DNA of 64,000 nt from Chitinophagales bacterium (GCA_020636495.1 JACJXQ010000008.1:3224001-3288000); one strand, 5' to 3'. Shown: positions 42,308 through 50,878, numbered from the stretch's first letter. A program made the numbers and translations. The notes: generated from the sequence alone by a model not told the origin.

Positions 42308-44256
42308 CAAACAGGCTGCTGATACTATTCATTTTTCTTTCGTTAACACTGGGTGCAGGTGCACAAACCATTGTATGGAATGGCGACGACGGCAGTAAGA
42401 AACTGGGTGATAAACTGGAAGTATTAGAAGACCCTGATGGTAAATTCAGCTTCGATGAAGTTAGATCAGCCGCATATAGCGATAAATTCGTCAAGTCAGA
42501 TAAGATCATCCTGAACTTCGGGCATACCGTGTCTGTTTTCTGGTTGAAGCTGACCATTGACAATGAGTCGGACAGCAAGCCTTTCCTGGAACTGATGCAG
42601 GCCTGCCTGCCGGTTTGCGACTTGTATTACAAAGATGAGAACGGACAGACGGTGGTCATCAGGTCAGGATATAAAGTACCGCTGCCTGAAAAAATAGTAA
42701 AAGACCATTTCCAGGTATTTCCTTTGCCTGCGGGCAAGCATGATTATTATGTTCGATTGATATCCAACTCTGGACCGATACCTGTCAACCTGTATACCAT
42801 AAAGGCATATGAGATCAAGTCGAACAACGAAAAACTGGTCTATGGTTTTTATCTCGGCTTTATGTGTTTCCTGCTGCTGAGCAACCTGTTTTTCTTTTTC
42901 TCGCTACGCAACCGTATGTACCTGTTCTATTGCATGAACATTGTGATATACACATGTTATGCGGTAGCCGTTGTAGATGGTTTCCTGCCCTATATATTTC
43001 CGCATGCCGACCTGATGACATGGTATATAACCATACCTACTATTGGTGTAGCCATACAGAATATGTACTGTGCTTATTTCCTGGAGCTAAAAAAGTATGC
43101 TCCGAGGCTCAACAAAATAGCATGGGGAGTAATATGGTATTTTATTATTTATGCAGTAGTAAGGCTCTGGCTACCGCTTACCACTGTGCTGGCTGTCAAT
43201 ACGATCAATGCGCTTATTTCCTTCTTGCTGATGGCGGTAATAGGTATAGTAGTAGGTAAGAAAGGAAATAAGATGGGCTATTATTTCGGTATCGCCTTCT
43301 TCATATACTTTGCCCTCGTTATCTGCGAAGCTGTCTATATACAAACAGGCAGCCCGGCCTATTTCTGGAGCCTGAGCCATACGGCTACATCCACATTGGC
43401 AGAGGCATTTATACTTTCCTTCCTGCTGTCAAGAAGGTTTGAGTGGGAAAGGGAGGCATTCCAGCAGGCCAATGAACGAACCCAGCAAAAGCTTCTGGAA
43501 AAAACACAGGAGAACGAAAAAATGGTACGCGAGCAGAATATCGTACTGGAACAAAAGGTGGAAGAACGTACAGCACAACTTTCGCATACACTGAAAGAGA
43601 TCGAAGCAGAACGACAAAAATCAGAAGACCTGCTGCATAATATATTGCCTGAAGAGATAGCAGAAGAATTGAAACAGAATGGCACCAGCGAGGCCAGGCA
43701 GTACGATCATGTCAGTGTTTTATTTACCGACTTTGTGAACTTTACAGGTATAGGCGAACATATGGACCCCAGAGACCTGGTAGCGGAACTTGACCTCTGT
43801 TTTAAAGCTTTTGATGAGATAGTAGAAAGGCACGGACTGGAAAAAATAAAAACCATTGGCGATGCTTACCTGGCGGTATGTGGCTTGCCCACCGCTGACC
43901 CTGCCCATGCCGAGAACACTATAAATGCAGCCTTGGATATACTGGAGTTTATGAAGCAGCGCCGTACCGAAGGTGGCATATTTGACATAAGGGCTGGTGT
44001 GAACAGCGGTCCGCTGGTTGCAGGTATTGTAGGGGTGAAGAAATTTGCCTACGATATATGGGGCGATACGGTAAACACCGCAGAGCGCATGCAGAGCAAC
44101 AGCGAAACAGGCAAACTCAACGTCAGCGACAGTACCTATGAGCTGATCAAAGCAAAATATAATTGCGTATACCGCGGTAAGATAGACGTCAAGAACAAAG
44201 GCAGCGTTGACATGTACTTCGTGACCAGTAAACATGTAATGGCTGATATGGATTAG
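42304..44256 (+). CDS. 7TM-DISM adenylate cyclase, class III
   Basis: This 650-residue receptor-type cyclase has a signal peptide (cleavage after GAGA), an extracytoplasmic 7TMR-DISM-type beta domain (about residues 25-175), seven membrane helices (about 180-380), a coiled coil (about 385-455) and a class III catalytic domain (about 465-645). The catalytic set is complete: FTDF metal Asp, KIKTIGDAY with the second metal Asp, and NTAERM with Asn and Arg. Lys in EKIKTIGD and Asp in YDIWGD indicate ATP rather than GTP. It should make cAMP in response to an outside signal. It ends in an REP-like hairpin. Confidence 0.93.
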   Translation: MTNRLLILFIFLSLTLGAGAQTIVWNGDDGSKKLGDKLEVLEDPDGKFSFDEVRSAAYSDKFVKSDKIILNFGHTVSVFWLKLTIDNESDSKPFLELMQACLPVCDLYYKDENGQTVVIRSGYKVPLPEKIVKDHFQVFPLPAGKHDYYVRLISNSGPIPVNLYTIKAYEIKSNNEKLVYGFYLGFMCFLLLSNLFFFFSLRNRMYLFYCMNIVIYTCYAVAVVDGFLPYIFPHADLMTWYITIPTIGVAIQNMYCAYFLELKKYAPRLNKIAWGVIWYFIIYAVVRLWLPLTTVLAVNTINALISFLLMAVIGIVVGKKGNKMGYYFGIAFFIYFALVICEAVYIQTGSPAYFWSLSHTATSTLAEAFILSFLLSRRFEWEREAFQQANERTQQKLLEKTQENEKMVREQNIVLEQKVEERTAQLSHTLKEIEAERQKSEDLLHNILPEEIAEELKQNGTSEARQYDHVSVLFTDFVNFTGIGEHMDPRDLVAELDLCFKAFDEIVERHGLEKIKTIGDAYLAVCGLPTADPAHAENTINAALDILEFMKQRRTEGGIFDIRAGVNSGPLVAGIVGVKKFAYDIWGDTVNTAERMQSNSETGKLNVSDSTYELIKAKYNCVYRGKIDVKNKGSVDMYFVTSKHVMADMD

Positions 44257-44289
44257 GAGCGTCTTTAAAGCTCCGACTCCTGAAAGAGT
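44256..44289 (+). repeat. Double-hairpin sequence at the cyclase stop codon
   Basis: GGAGC...GCTCC (44256-44274, CTTTAAAG in the loop) and ACTC...GAGT (44276-44289) lie side by side and begin in the cyclase stop codon. The layout resembles the other double hairpins in the window, though the sequence differs. It may act as transcript end. Confidence 0.5.
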
Positions 44290-44364
44290 TCTATACTCAC
44301 CCAATATTGTTATTTCCATGCTACCACCCTTTTAATTTTTGACTTAAAAACCTATTTTGCAGTC

Positions 44365-45240
44365 ATGCAACTTTTAGACGGAAAGGCGGTATCCGCCCAC
44401 ATCAAAGAACAGATAAAGAAAGATACCGCAGCGCATATAGCAGCCGGCGGCAAGCAACCACACCTTGCGGCTATCATAGTAGGCAACAATCCCGCCAGCG
44501 AGGCTTATGTAGGCAGTAAGATACGTACCTGCGAGGAGCTGGGTTTTGGCTCTACGCTCAAGCGTTTTGAGGAAAGCATTACCGAAGCTGAACTCCTGGA
44601 TGAGATACGCAAGATGAACGCCGATAATGATATTGACGGCATACTGGTACAACTGCCACTGCCTAAGCATATATCAGACGACGCAGTGATCAACACCATT
44701 GATGCCGGCAAGGACGTGGATGGTTTCCACCCCGTTAGCCAGGGCAAGATGCTGTTGGGCCAGAAATCGTACCTGCCCGCAACGCCTTATGGTATGCTGC
44801 TGATGCTGGAACATTATGGCATAGACACGACAGGTATGCATTGCGTGGTGGTAGGCCGCAGCAACATTGTAGGTACACCCATGACCGTGCTGATGAGCCG
44901 CAACGCCAACCCGGGCAACTGTACGGTGACCATCTGCCACAGCAAAACAAAGAACCTGAAAGAGATATGCCTGCAGGCCGATATCATAGTGGCAGCCATT
45001 GGCCGCCCGCAATACATCACTGCCGATATGGTAAAAGATGGTGCTATTATACTGGATGTGGGTATCAACCGCATTGAGGATGCTACCCGTAAAAGCGGCA
45101 GCCGACTGGTGGGCGATGTTGATTTTGATGCTGTAGCACCCAAAGCAAGCTGGATCACCCCCGTACCGGGTGGTGTTGGCCTGATGACCATTTGCGGCCT
45201 GATGATGAATACTTTGGAAGCTGCAAGGGAACATTCGTAA
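44365..45240 (+). CDS. folD: Bifunctional 5,10-methylene-THF dehydrogenase/cyclohydrolase
   Basis: This 291-residue one-carbon enzyme oxidises methylenetetrahydrofolate and hydrolyses the methenyl form. Visible motifs are EAYVGSKIRTCEELGF (Tyr and Lys of the catalytic site), DGILVQLPLPKHI, KDVDGFHPVSQGKM, CVVVGRSNIVGTPM for NADP binding and TPVPGGVGLMTICGLM at the end. Length is normal. queE follows after nine bases and uppP two bases after that, so this is a three-gene unit. Confidence 0.97.
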   Translation: MQLLDGKAVSAHIKEQIKKDTAAHIAAGGKQPHLAAIIVGNNPASEAYVGSKIRTCEELGFGSTLKRFEESITEAELLDEIRKMNADNDIDGILVQLPLPKHISDDAVINTIDAGKDVDGFHPVSQGKMLLGQKSYLPATPYGMLLMLEHYGIDTTGMHCVVVGRSNIVGTPMTVLMSRNANPGNCTVTICHSKTKNLKEICLQADIIVAAIGRPQYITADMVKDGAIILDVGINRIEDATRKSGSRLVGDVDFDAVAPKASWITPVPGGVGLMTICGLMMNTLEAAREHS

Positions 45241-45249
45241 CTTCGCGGC

Positions 45250-45867
45250 TTGGAAACACTTGTACATACTACCGCCTACCCGGTAATGGAGCATTTCTAC
45301 ACCCTGCAGGGTGAGGGGCAACATAGTGGCAGGGCGGCTTATTTTATCAGGCTGGGCGGCTGCGATGTGGGCTGCGTTTGGTGCGATGTAAAAGACAGCT
45401 GGGATGCCGACGCACACCCAAAAATGGAGGTAAAGGATATAGTGAACGCAGCCCTGCAACACCCTTGCAGGCTGGCGGTTATCACGGGTGGCGAGCCTGC
45501 CATGTACGACCTTACGGCTCTATGCAATGCACTGCACGAGCAGGGCTTCACCGTTAATATCGAAACATCCGGGGCCTACCCTATTGTTGGTGATATAGAC
45601 TGGGTAACTTTATCGCCCAAAAAGTTCAAAGCCCCCATACAGGAAGCACTGAACAAAGCCAATGAACTGAAAGTGGTGGTATACCACAAGTCAGATTTTT
45701 TGTGGGCTGAAGAGCATGCACAAAAAGTGCCCGGAAACTGCAAACTATACCTGCAGCCCGAGTGGAGCAAGAAAGACAACATCACCCCATTGGTGATAGA
45801 TTATATACTAGAGCACCCTGAATGGGAACTCTCATTACAAACACATAAGTACATCAACATTCCATAA
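45250..45867 (+). CDS. queE: 7-carboxy-7-deazaguanine synthase
   Basis: This 205-residue radical SAM enzyme of queuosine synthesis converts 6-carboxytetrahydropterin to 7-carboxy-7-deazaguanine. The cluster cysteines lie in LGGCDVGCVWCDVKDSW (about residues 36-52), preceded by FYTLQGEGQHSGRAAYF; ITGGEP follows. I give TTG 45250 as start, since PVMEHFYTLQGEG extends upstream of the next ATG at 45286; either is possible. It sits in a tight unit with folD and uppP. No other queuosine gene is present in the window. Confidence 0.92.
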   Translation: METLVHTTAYPVMEHFYTLQGEGQHSGRAAYFIRLGGCDVGCVWCDVKDSWDADAHPKMEVKDIVNAALQHPCRLAVITGGEPAMYDLTALCNALHEQGFTVNIETSGAYPIVGDIDWVTLSPKKFKAPIQEALNKANELKVVVYHKSDFLWAEEHAQKVPGNCKLYLQPEWSKKDNITPLVIDYILEHPEWELSLQTHKYINIP

Positions 45868-45869
45868 AC

Positions 45870-46682
45870 ATGACCTGGTTAGAAGCAATTATCCTCGGCA
45901 TTGTAGAAGGTATTACAGAATACCTGCCCGTATCATCTACCGGGCATATGATACTCACAAGTTATTTTATGGGTATACAGGAAGACACCTTTACCAAACT
46001 GTTTGAGATAGCCGTGCAGTTCGGTGCAATTCTCTCAGTAGTGGTATTGTACTGGCGAAAATTCTTCGACCTCAGCCGGTTGAACTTTTATGTAAAACTG
46101 TTCGTGGCTGTCATTCCGGCACTGGTGCTGGGCTTCCTGTTCAACGATGCCATAGAAGACCTGCTGGAAAGCCCCCTCACCGTATCGGGCATGCTCATAG
46201 TAGGTGGTGTGGTATTGATATTCATAGACAGGGCTTTTAAGAACCCCACCGTGAGCGAAGAGAAGGACATAACCATGAAAACTGGCTTTGTTATTGGCCT
46301 GTGGCAGTGTATCGCCATGATACCCGGTGTCAGCCGCAGTGCTGCTTCTATCATTGGCGGTATGCAGCAAAAGCTCACACGTAGCGTAGCTGCTGAGTTC
46401 TCTTTCTTCCTGGCGGTGCCTACCATGGCTGCTGCTACGGGTTACTCGCTGGTACTAAAGAACTGGGATGTGAACGGCACTGAGATGAAAGGCTACGAAC
46501 TGATGACTCAAAACTCCGACAACCTCATCAACTTCGGTATTGGTACGGTTATTTCTTTTGTGGTGGCTATGATCGCTATCAAAACCTTTATCGCCTTCCT
46601 GCAGAAGAACGGCTTCAAATGGTTCGGTATCTACCGTATCATTGCGGGTATCATCATGCTGTTTGTATTGGGACTGAAATAA
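45870..46682 (+). CDS. uppP: Undecaprenyl-diphosphatase
   Basis: This 270-residue membrane phosphatase of the BacA/UppP type regenerates undecaprenyl phosphate, the lipid carrier of cell-wall synthesis. Signature residues are VEGITEYLPVSSTGHM (about 11-26) and PGVSRSAASIIGGM (about 151-164), with about eight membrane helices. The gene starts two bases after queE and is followed by a strong bidirectional terminator at 46753-46779. Confidence 0.97.
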   Translation: MTWLEAIILGIVEGITEYLPVSSTGHMILTSYFMGIQEDTFTKLFEIAVQFGAILSVVVLYWRKFFDLSRLNFYVKLFVAVIPALVLGFLFNDAIEDLLESPLTVSGMLIVGGVVLIFIDRAFKNPTVSEEKDITMKTGFVIGLWQCIAMIPGVSRSAASIIGGMQQKLTRSVAAEFSFFLAVPTMAAATGYSLVLKNWDVNGTEMKGYELMTQNSDNLINFGIGTVISFVVAMIAIKTFIAFLQKNGFKWFGIYRIIAGIIMLFVLGLK

Positions 46683-46752
46683 CTTTTTATAGTTAGCAGT
46701 TCAACAGCATTAACAACTGATCACAACAACAATCAACTAATAGAGCCAAATA

Positions 46753-46779
46753 AAAAACCGCCCATCTGAGGCGGTTTTT
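46753..46779. terminator. Bidirectional intrinsic terminator
   Basis: AAAAACCGCC (46753-46762), seven-base loop, GGCGGTTTTT (46770-46779). It separates the rightward folD-queE-uppP unit from the leftward beta-propeller lipoprotein. Confidence 0.92.
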
Positions 46780-46802
46780 ATTATTAGTTATTTCGCTTGT
46801 TC

Positions 46803-47933
46803 TTACTGATTGGACAATCCGCTTGGCGCAGGATACAGCACTTTATTATTAAGTGCATTGTACACAGGAGACATATCTATCGGCGCATTCACCTTGTACT
46901 TCCATTTCAGGCTGCCGCTGGTGTCAAACGCATACAAGTGCTGGTCGTAACTTGGAAAGTAAACCGTACCGTCATATGCAACAGGCGAACCATTGATCAG
47001 CGCACCTGTCCTGTACCTCCAGTTCAGCGCACCGTCTACAATGTTCAGCGAGTAAACATAGTGGTCGTAACCACCGAAGTATACTGCCTGGTCGTAGCAA
47101 TAAGCACCGCCTTTGATACGCTCTGTGGTTTTATAGGTCCACCTTGGCGTATGAGATATGGAGTCAATGCAATACAAGTAGTTATCGTCAGATCCGAAGA
47201 TGATATAACCACCATATACGATCACCGGCCCTGAAACAGGCGAGCCTGTAGGCAGGTTCCAACTGCTGGCACCTGTTTCCAGGTCAATAGCATATAGCGT
47301 ACCCGTAGTAGGGTTCATTGCATAAATATTAGGCGGAGAAACAACAGGATTTGACACCGGCCCAATCGGGTTAGACCAAGCCAGGCTGGCTCCCTGTGTT
47401 TTATCCATTGCATACAATGTTGTGTTGATATGCACAATGAACAAGTTACCGTAGAACGAACCCGCTGATGACATAGCCGTAGGATAAGATTGCTGTACAC
47501 CCCAAACGGCCGACTTAGTGCCGTAGTTGTAAGCTATGATAAAGTTGTCTGTAGTACCTGAATATATCGTCAGCCCTTCGCCTGATATATAGCCTGCTAG
47601 TTGGTGACCGTCTACTGATGTGATAGTATCCAGTTTATTGCCTTTGTCAACACCCAGAACCACAACACCTAAATCAGAGTTCACCATTACGTAATCGCCC
47701 AGTACGATCGGCTCTTGTTTGATGTTGTTCACGCCAAAGAAACGCTCCCATACCTTCTCCCCTGTATTAGGGTCTATCGCAAATAGAAAATTATTCTGAC
47801 CACTGATGTATACCGCCGGCCTCTTTGCTTCTATCAAAGGCTCATCCTTACTGAATTCAGGCTGAGAACATGATGTAGCAAGAATCACCACTGTAGAGAA
47901 TAAAAATATATTTCTGATCCAACTTAGGCGCAT
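46803..47933 (-). CDS. PQQ-like beta-propeller lipoprotein
   Basis: This 376-residue exported lipoprotein (lipobox LATSC, Cys22) is built of repeated PQQ-enzyme-type blades. Examples are VYISGQNNFLFAIDPNTGEKVWERF, IYAMNPTTGTLYAIDLETGASSW, YLYCIDSISHTPRWTYKT, YVYSLNIVDGALNWRYRT and HLYAFDTSGSLKWKYKV, giving seven or eight blades. The fold is that of BamB, a barrel-assembly factor, but the family is wide and catalytic residues of dehydrogenases are absent. It converges with uppP across a shared terminator. Confidence 0.88.
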   Translation of the reverse strand: MRLSWIRNIFLFSTVVILATSCSQPEFSKDEPLIEAKRPAVYISGQNNFLFAIDPNTGEKVWERFFGVNNIKQEPIVLGDYVMVNSDLGVVVLGVDKGNKLDTITSVDGHQLAGYISGEGLTIYSGTTDNFIIAYNYGTKSAVWGVQQSYPTAMSSAGSFYGNLFIVHINTTLYAMDKTQGASLAWSNPIGPVSNPVVSPPNIYAMNPTTGTLYAIDLETGASSWNLPTGSPVSGPVIVYGGYIIFGSDDNYLYCIDSISHTPRWTYKTTERIKGGAYCYDQAVYFGGYDHYVYSLNIVDGALNWRYRTGALINGSPVAYDGTVYFPSYDQHLYAFDTSGSLKWKYKVNAPIDMSPVYNALNNKVLYPAPSGLSNQ

Positions 47934-47993
47934 TGTTAATATTAGTTTAAGTACTGCAAAATAGGAGATTTAGCCTTTTATTGCAAGACGATT

Positions 47994-48034
47994 AAAAAAT
48001 AAATCCGGCTTTTAGCACGAAAAAGACCGGATTT
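47994..48034 (-). terminator. Terminator of the rpsU-xerC-hpf operon
   Basis: AAATCCGG (48001-48008) and CCGGATTT (48027-48034) pair around an 18-base loop. On the complementary strand six T follow (47994-47999). Confidence 0.8.
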
Positions 48035-48059
48035 AAATAAAATACGTTGGAAAATCGAG

Positions 48060-48359
48060 TTATGCAAGCATTTTTTCCTTTTGCCGCTTGATACGGGTCA
48101 CCATAGAATCAAAGGCATGGTCAAATGATTGTTCGAACGCTTTAGATTGGTGCTTGACGAAAAATGAATGTTTGGGAACATACACTTTTATTTCTGCCAC
48201 TTTGTCTTTTATATTGTGAACAATATTATCCAGCTTCAGATATACCTCTACGCCTATTATATTGTCGTGAAAAGTGCCCAATTTCTCTACTTTCTTGCTC
48301 ACATGCTCTAAAAGCTTGGCATCTGCGTCAAAATGCACTGTCTGAATTTGTACGTTCAT
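48060..48359 (-). CDS. hpf: Ribosome hibernation-promoting factor, HPF/RaiA family
   Basis: This 99-residue short-type HPF/RaiA protein binds the 30S decoding region and silences ribosomes in stationary phase. It begins MNVQIQTVHFDADAKLLEHV, then VYLKLDN and KVAEIKVYVPKHSFFVKHQSKAFEQSFDHAFDSM, and ends with a basic tail. I start at ATG 48359; the open frame extends eight codons further. It is the third gene of the conserved Bacteroidota order rpsU-xerC-hpf, 28 bases after xerC. Confidence 0.9.
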   Translation of the reverse strand: MNVQIQTVHFDADAKLLEHVSKKVEKLGTFHDNIIGVEVYLKLDNIVHNIKDKVAEIKVYVPKHSFFVKHQSKAFEQSFDHAFDSMVTRIKRQKEKMLA

Positions 48360-48387
48360 AAATATATGTTTTGATGTTAACAATGGC

Positions 48388-49278
48388 CTATCCTCGCGGA
48401 TGGCTTGTTTTGTGTATTTCTTTTAATTGTTCAATATTATTATGCGTATACACCTGTGTTGCTGCCAGGCTGCTGTGCCCCAACAGATCTTTTATGGCCT
48501 GTATATTGGCACCATTGTTCAGCAGGTGGGTAGCAAAAGTGTGCCGCAGCACGTGCGGGCTCTTCTTGGCCAGGCTGGTAATGCCGCCCAGCTGGTTTTT
48601 CACAACACGGTACACATAGCCGGCATATAGCTGTTTGCCGTTCTCCAGCACCAGCAGGTATTTATCGTCGTAACTATCAAGTTTGCGTTTCTCAGCTATA
48701 TAGTCACGCATATCCTGCTGCAGTTGTGGCCCCAGCGGCACCAGTCTTTCTTTATTGCCTTTGCCCAATACGCGCACCTGCTTCAGCGACCATTCTATGT
48801 CCTGCTCCTTCATCTGCAGCAGCTCGCTGCGGCGTATGCCTGTCTGGTACAGCAGGTTGCATATCATACGGTCGGTAAAGCCTTTAAAGCCCGGCTCAAA
48901 ATCTTTTTCTTCCAGCAGGTAAGAAGTCTCCTGTTCTTTCAGGTACGAGGGAAGCCGCTCGGGCAGCTTCTGTGCATGCAGCTGGCGCACAGGGTTCTTC
49001 TTCACCTTGCCCAGGCGTTGCAGGTATTTGTAAAACGAGTTCAGCGACGACAGCTTGCGGTTGATGGTCCGCGCAGACTGCCTGTCGTCCTTCATAGTGG
49101 CCAGCCAGCTACGTACATGAAAGTGCGTTAGCTGTCCTGCTTCGGTCAGCTGAAATTGTTCGTCAATAAAACTCAGGAATTGTAATAAGTCTTTTTCGTA
49201 TGCTATAAGTGTGTGGTGAGAATATCTTTTCTCAAATTTCAGGTATTTCAGGAAATCTGTAAGCCACTCAGCGATCAT
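48388..49278 (-). CDS. xerC: Tyrosine recombinase XerC/XerD
   Basis: This 296-residue tyrosine recombinase resolves chromosome dimers at dif. The N-terminal SAM-like core-binding domain (residues 3-88) precedes the catalytic domain with GIRRSEL (Arg about 150), VLGKGNKERLVPL, HVLRHTFATH (His and Arg about 242-245), LGHSS and the nucleophile in VYTH. It lies in the translation-linked operon after rpsU. The run of eight T from an intrinsic terminator ends only two bases before its start codon, so expression probably depends on read-through. XerC versus XerD cannot be fixed from one gene. Confidence 0.93.
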   Translation of the reverse strand: MIAEWLTDFLKYLKFEKRYSHHTLIAYEKDLLQFLSFIDEQFQLTEAGQLTHFHVRSWLATMKDDRQSARTINRKLSSLNSFYKYLQRLGKVKKNPVRQLHAQKLPERLPSYLKEQETSYLLEEKDFEPGFKGFTDRMICNLLYQTGIRRSELLQMKEQDIEWSLKQVRVLGKGNKERLVPLGPQLQQDMRDYIAEKRKLDSYDDKYLLVLENGKQLYAGYVYRVVKNQLGGITSLAKKSPHVLRHTFATHLLNNGANIQAIKDLLGHSSLAATQVYTHNNIEQLKEIHKTSHPRG

Positions 49279-49280
49279 AC

Positions 49281-49326
49281 AAAAAAAATACTGGTATTGT
49301 AAATATACTCATTTACAATACCAGTA
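49281..49326 (-). terminator. Intrinsic terminator/attenuator between rpsU and xerC
   Basis: A perfect 16-bp stem (49289-49304 with 49311-49326, loop ATACTC) is followed on the complementary strand by eight T (49288-49281). It lies directly before the xerC ATG at 49278. Confidence 0.88.
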
Positions 49327-49371
49327 GCAATACTATGGTAGCCTAAACTTTGTTAAAAAGTTGTTTTCGCT

Positions 49372-49569
49372 TTATTTCTCGATGATGCCGCTTTCTATCT
49401 GCTGCTTATAGATAGCTTTCAACACTTGTGTGCGCTTTCTTACAGACGGCTTTGTGAACGACTGGCGGTCTCTTAACTGATTGAGTGTGCGCGACTTTTC
49501 GAATTTCTTCTTGTACTTCTTAAGCGCTTTATCAATATTTTCGCAGTCTTTTGAGTCGATGATCAACAT
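49372..49569 (-). CDS. rpsU: 30S ribosomal protein bS21
   Basis: This 65-residue bS21 begins MLIIDSKDCENIDKALKKYKKKF and continues with the basic TLNQLRDRQSFTKPSVRKR. It is a small-subunit protein near the anti-Shine-Dalgarno end of 16S rRNA. In Bacteroidota bS21 takes part in hiding that end, and rpsU is one of the few genes with a strong Shine-Dalgarno. Here AAAGGAGG (49587-49580) precedes the ATG by ten bases, which fits autoregulation of bS21. It leads the rpsU-xerC-hpf operon. Confidence 0.97.
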   Translation of the reverse strand: MLIIDSKDCENIDKALKKYKKKFEKSRTLNQLRDRQSFTKPSVRKRTQVLKAIYKQQIESGIIEK

Positions 49570-49579
49570 AATTTATATA

Positions 49580-49634
49580 CCTCCTTTATTCTTTTAAGGC
49601 TCGCAAAGGTATATATTTTTCAAATTTCTAACAA
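49580..49634 (-). promoter_or_regulatory. rpsU promoter and strong Shine-Dalgarno
   Basis: On the complementary strand TTG (49634-49632) and TACCTTTG (49611-49604) are 20 bases apart, matching the phylum consensus. AAAGGAGG at 49587-49580 is a full Shine-Dalgarno, rare in this genome type. The leader from the predicted start to the ATG is about 30 bases. Confidence 0.85.
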
Positions 49635-49720
49635 CTAATTCCTGTATTTCTGCATATTCTCGATAATTTTAGCTGCGTAAATACGTTATTTGTACACAAG
49701 CAACGTTATTAAAGAGTAAC

Positions 49721-50275
49721 ATGTTTAAGAAAATATCAATATTTATTGTTGTTGCACTACTGGTGTACTCATGCAGCAAAAAAGCGCCTTTCGATACCGT
49801 GACGGAAGACGACCTGGCGACGCATTACTGCAACGACCCCCTGGCTATCAACTACAACCACGGGTTTCCCGGCACGCCCGATAACAGCGTGTGCGTATAC
49901 CCTACCGAAGTATTTACCGGCACTTACTCTCTTACCGATTCGATATACAACGGCGAGTATGAACTGGATACCATACTCTATTATACCATCGGCTTCAAAG
50001 CCAATTCGCTCACCGAGCTCAGGATGTACGGTTTTTGCCCAAGCGGCGACAGCGTAAGGCTGACGGCCGACAGGTATTATAAAGCATTGGTAGACTCTAC
50101 CCTCAGCCTGCCCGACTCCAACATGGTAGAGGGGCATGTTTTTTGCCGCGCGGTAGATACGATCAAGGGTACCATCAACAAATACATCGGCGACAGCACC
50201 ATGCTGCGCATCAACCTGACCATTGCCAGCGATACAGGGGTAAACTACCACATAGGCACAGGGGTAAAAAAATAA
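49721..50275 (+). CDS. Hypothetical lipoprotein
   Basis: This 184-residue predicted lipoprotein has its lipobox at LVYSC (Cys18). The mature part has a cysteine pair region (YCNDPLAINYNHGFPGTPDNSVCVYP), followed by a strand-rich domain. The pattern with CxDPxAxNYN is typical of Bacteroidota surface lipoproteins. It precedes ribE by six bases and could be cotranscribed, although a functional link is not obvious. Confidence 0.7.
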   Translation: MFKKISIFIVVALLVYSCSKKAPFDTVTEDDLATHYCNDPLAINYNHGFPGTPDNSVCVYPTEVFTGTYSLTDSIYNGEYELDTILYYTIGFKANSLTELRMYGFCPSGDSVRLTADRYYKALVDSTLSLPDSNMVEGHVFCRAVDTIKGTINKYIGDSTMLRINLTIASDTGVNYHIGTGVKK

Positions 50276-50281
50276 CAGCAG

Positions 50282-50878
50282 ATGTTCACAGGAATCATAG
50301 AATGTTTAGGTACGGTACAGTCAGTAACGGGCGGCGAAGGCACCAATATGGACCTTTGGGTATCAACACCCGTAACAGGTGAGCTGAAAATAGACCAGAG
50401 CGTGGCGCACAACGGCGTTTGCCTGACGGTTGTAGATATTTCAGGAGATGCCTATAAAGTAACCGCTGTAGCCGAAACACTAGCCAAAACCAACCTTTCC
50501 TCACTGCAACCCGGCAGCATGGTAAATATAGAACGTGCCATGAAAGTGGGCGACCGGCTGGACGGCCATTTTGTACAGGGCCATGTAGACACTACGGGCA
50601 CCTGCGAAGAAGTGCAGCAACCGGACGGCAGCTGGTTGTATACATTCAGCTTCCCGAAAGAGTATGCCGCACTGGTCATAGAAAAAGGCTCCATTTGCAT
50701 CAACGGTGTCAGCCTCACCGCCTTTGATGTCACAGCCGATACATTGACCGTAACGATCATTCCCTATACTTACGAACATACTACCTTTCAACAACTGAAA
50801 AAAGGCGACACCGTAAACCTGGAGTTTGACGTGCTGGGCAAATACCTGCTCAGGAGCAGGGAAGTAAGCGGGGAATAA
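50282..50878 (+). CDS. ribE: Riboflavin synthase
   Basis: This 198-residue riboflavin synthase alpha-type protein catalyses dismutation of two 6,7-dimethyl-8-ribityllumazine molecules. It shows the duplicated lumazine-binding repeats: MFTGIIECLGTVQSV, SVAHNGVCLTVVDI and VNIERAMKVGDRLDGHFVQGHVDTTG in the first, then ICINGVSLTAFDVTADTLTVTIIPYTYEHTTF and the end VNLEFDVLGKYLLR. Length is slightly short but complete. No other riboflavin gene and no FMN riboswitch are visible nearby. Confidence 0.96.
   Translation: MFTGIIECLGTVQSVTGGEGTNMDLWVSTPVTGELKIDQSVAHNGVCLTVVDISGDAYKVTAVAETLAKTNLSSLQPGSMVNIERAMKVGDRLDGHFVQGHVDTTGTCEEVQQPDGSWLYTFSFPKEYAALVIEKGSICINGVSLTAFDVTADTLTVTIIPYTYEHTTFQQLKKGDTVNLEFDVLGKYLLRSREVSGE

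Noticed and set aside
44674..45462. 262-residue leftward frame opposite folD
   Set aside because: It is the antisense shadow of folD and queE, which have full motifs; the shadow has a Cys/His-rich random composition.
49570..50281. FMN riboswitch for ribE
   Set aside because: No conserved RFN-type segments are visible before ribE or before the lipoprotein gene in front of it.
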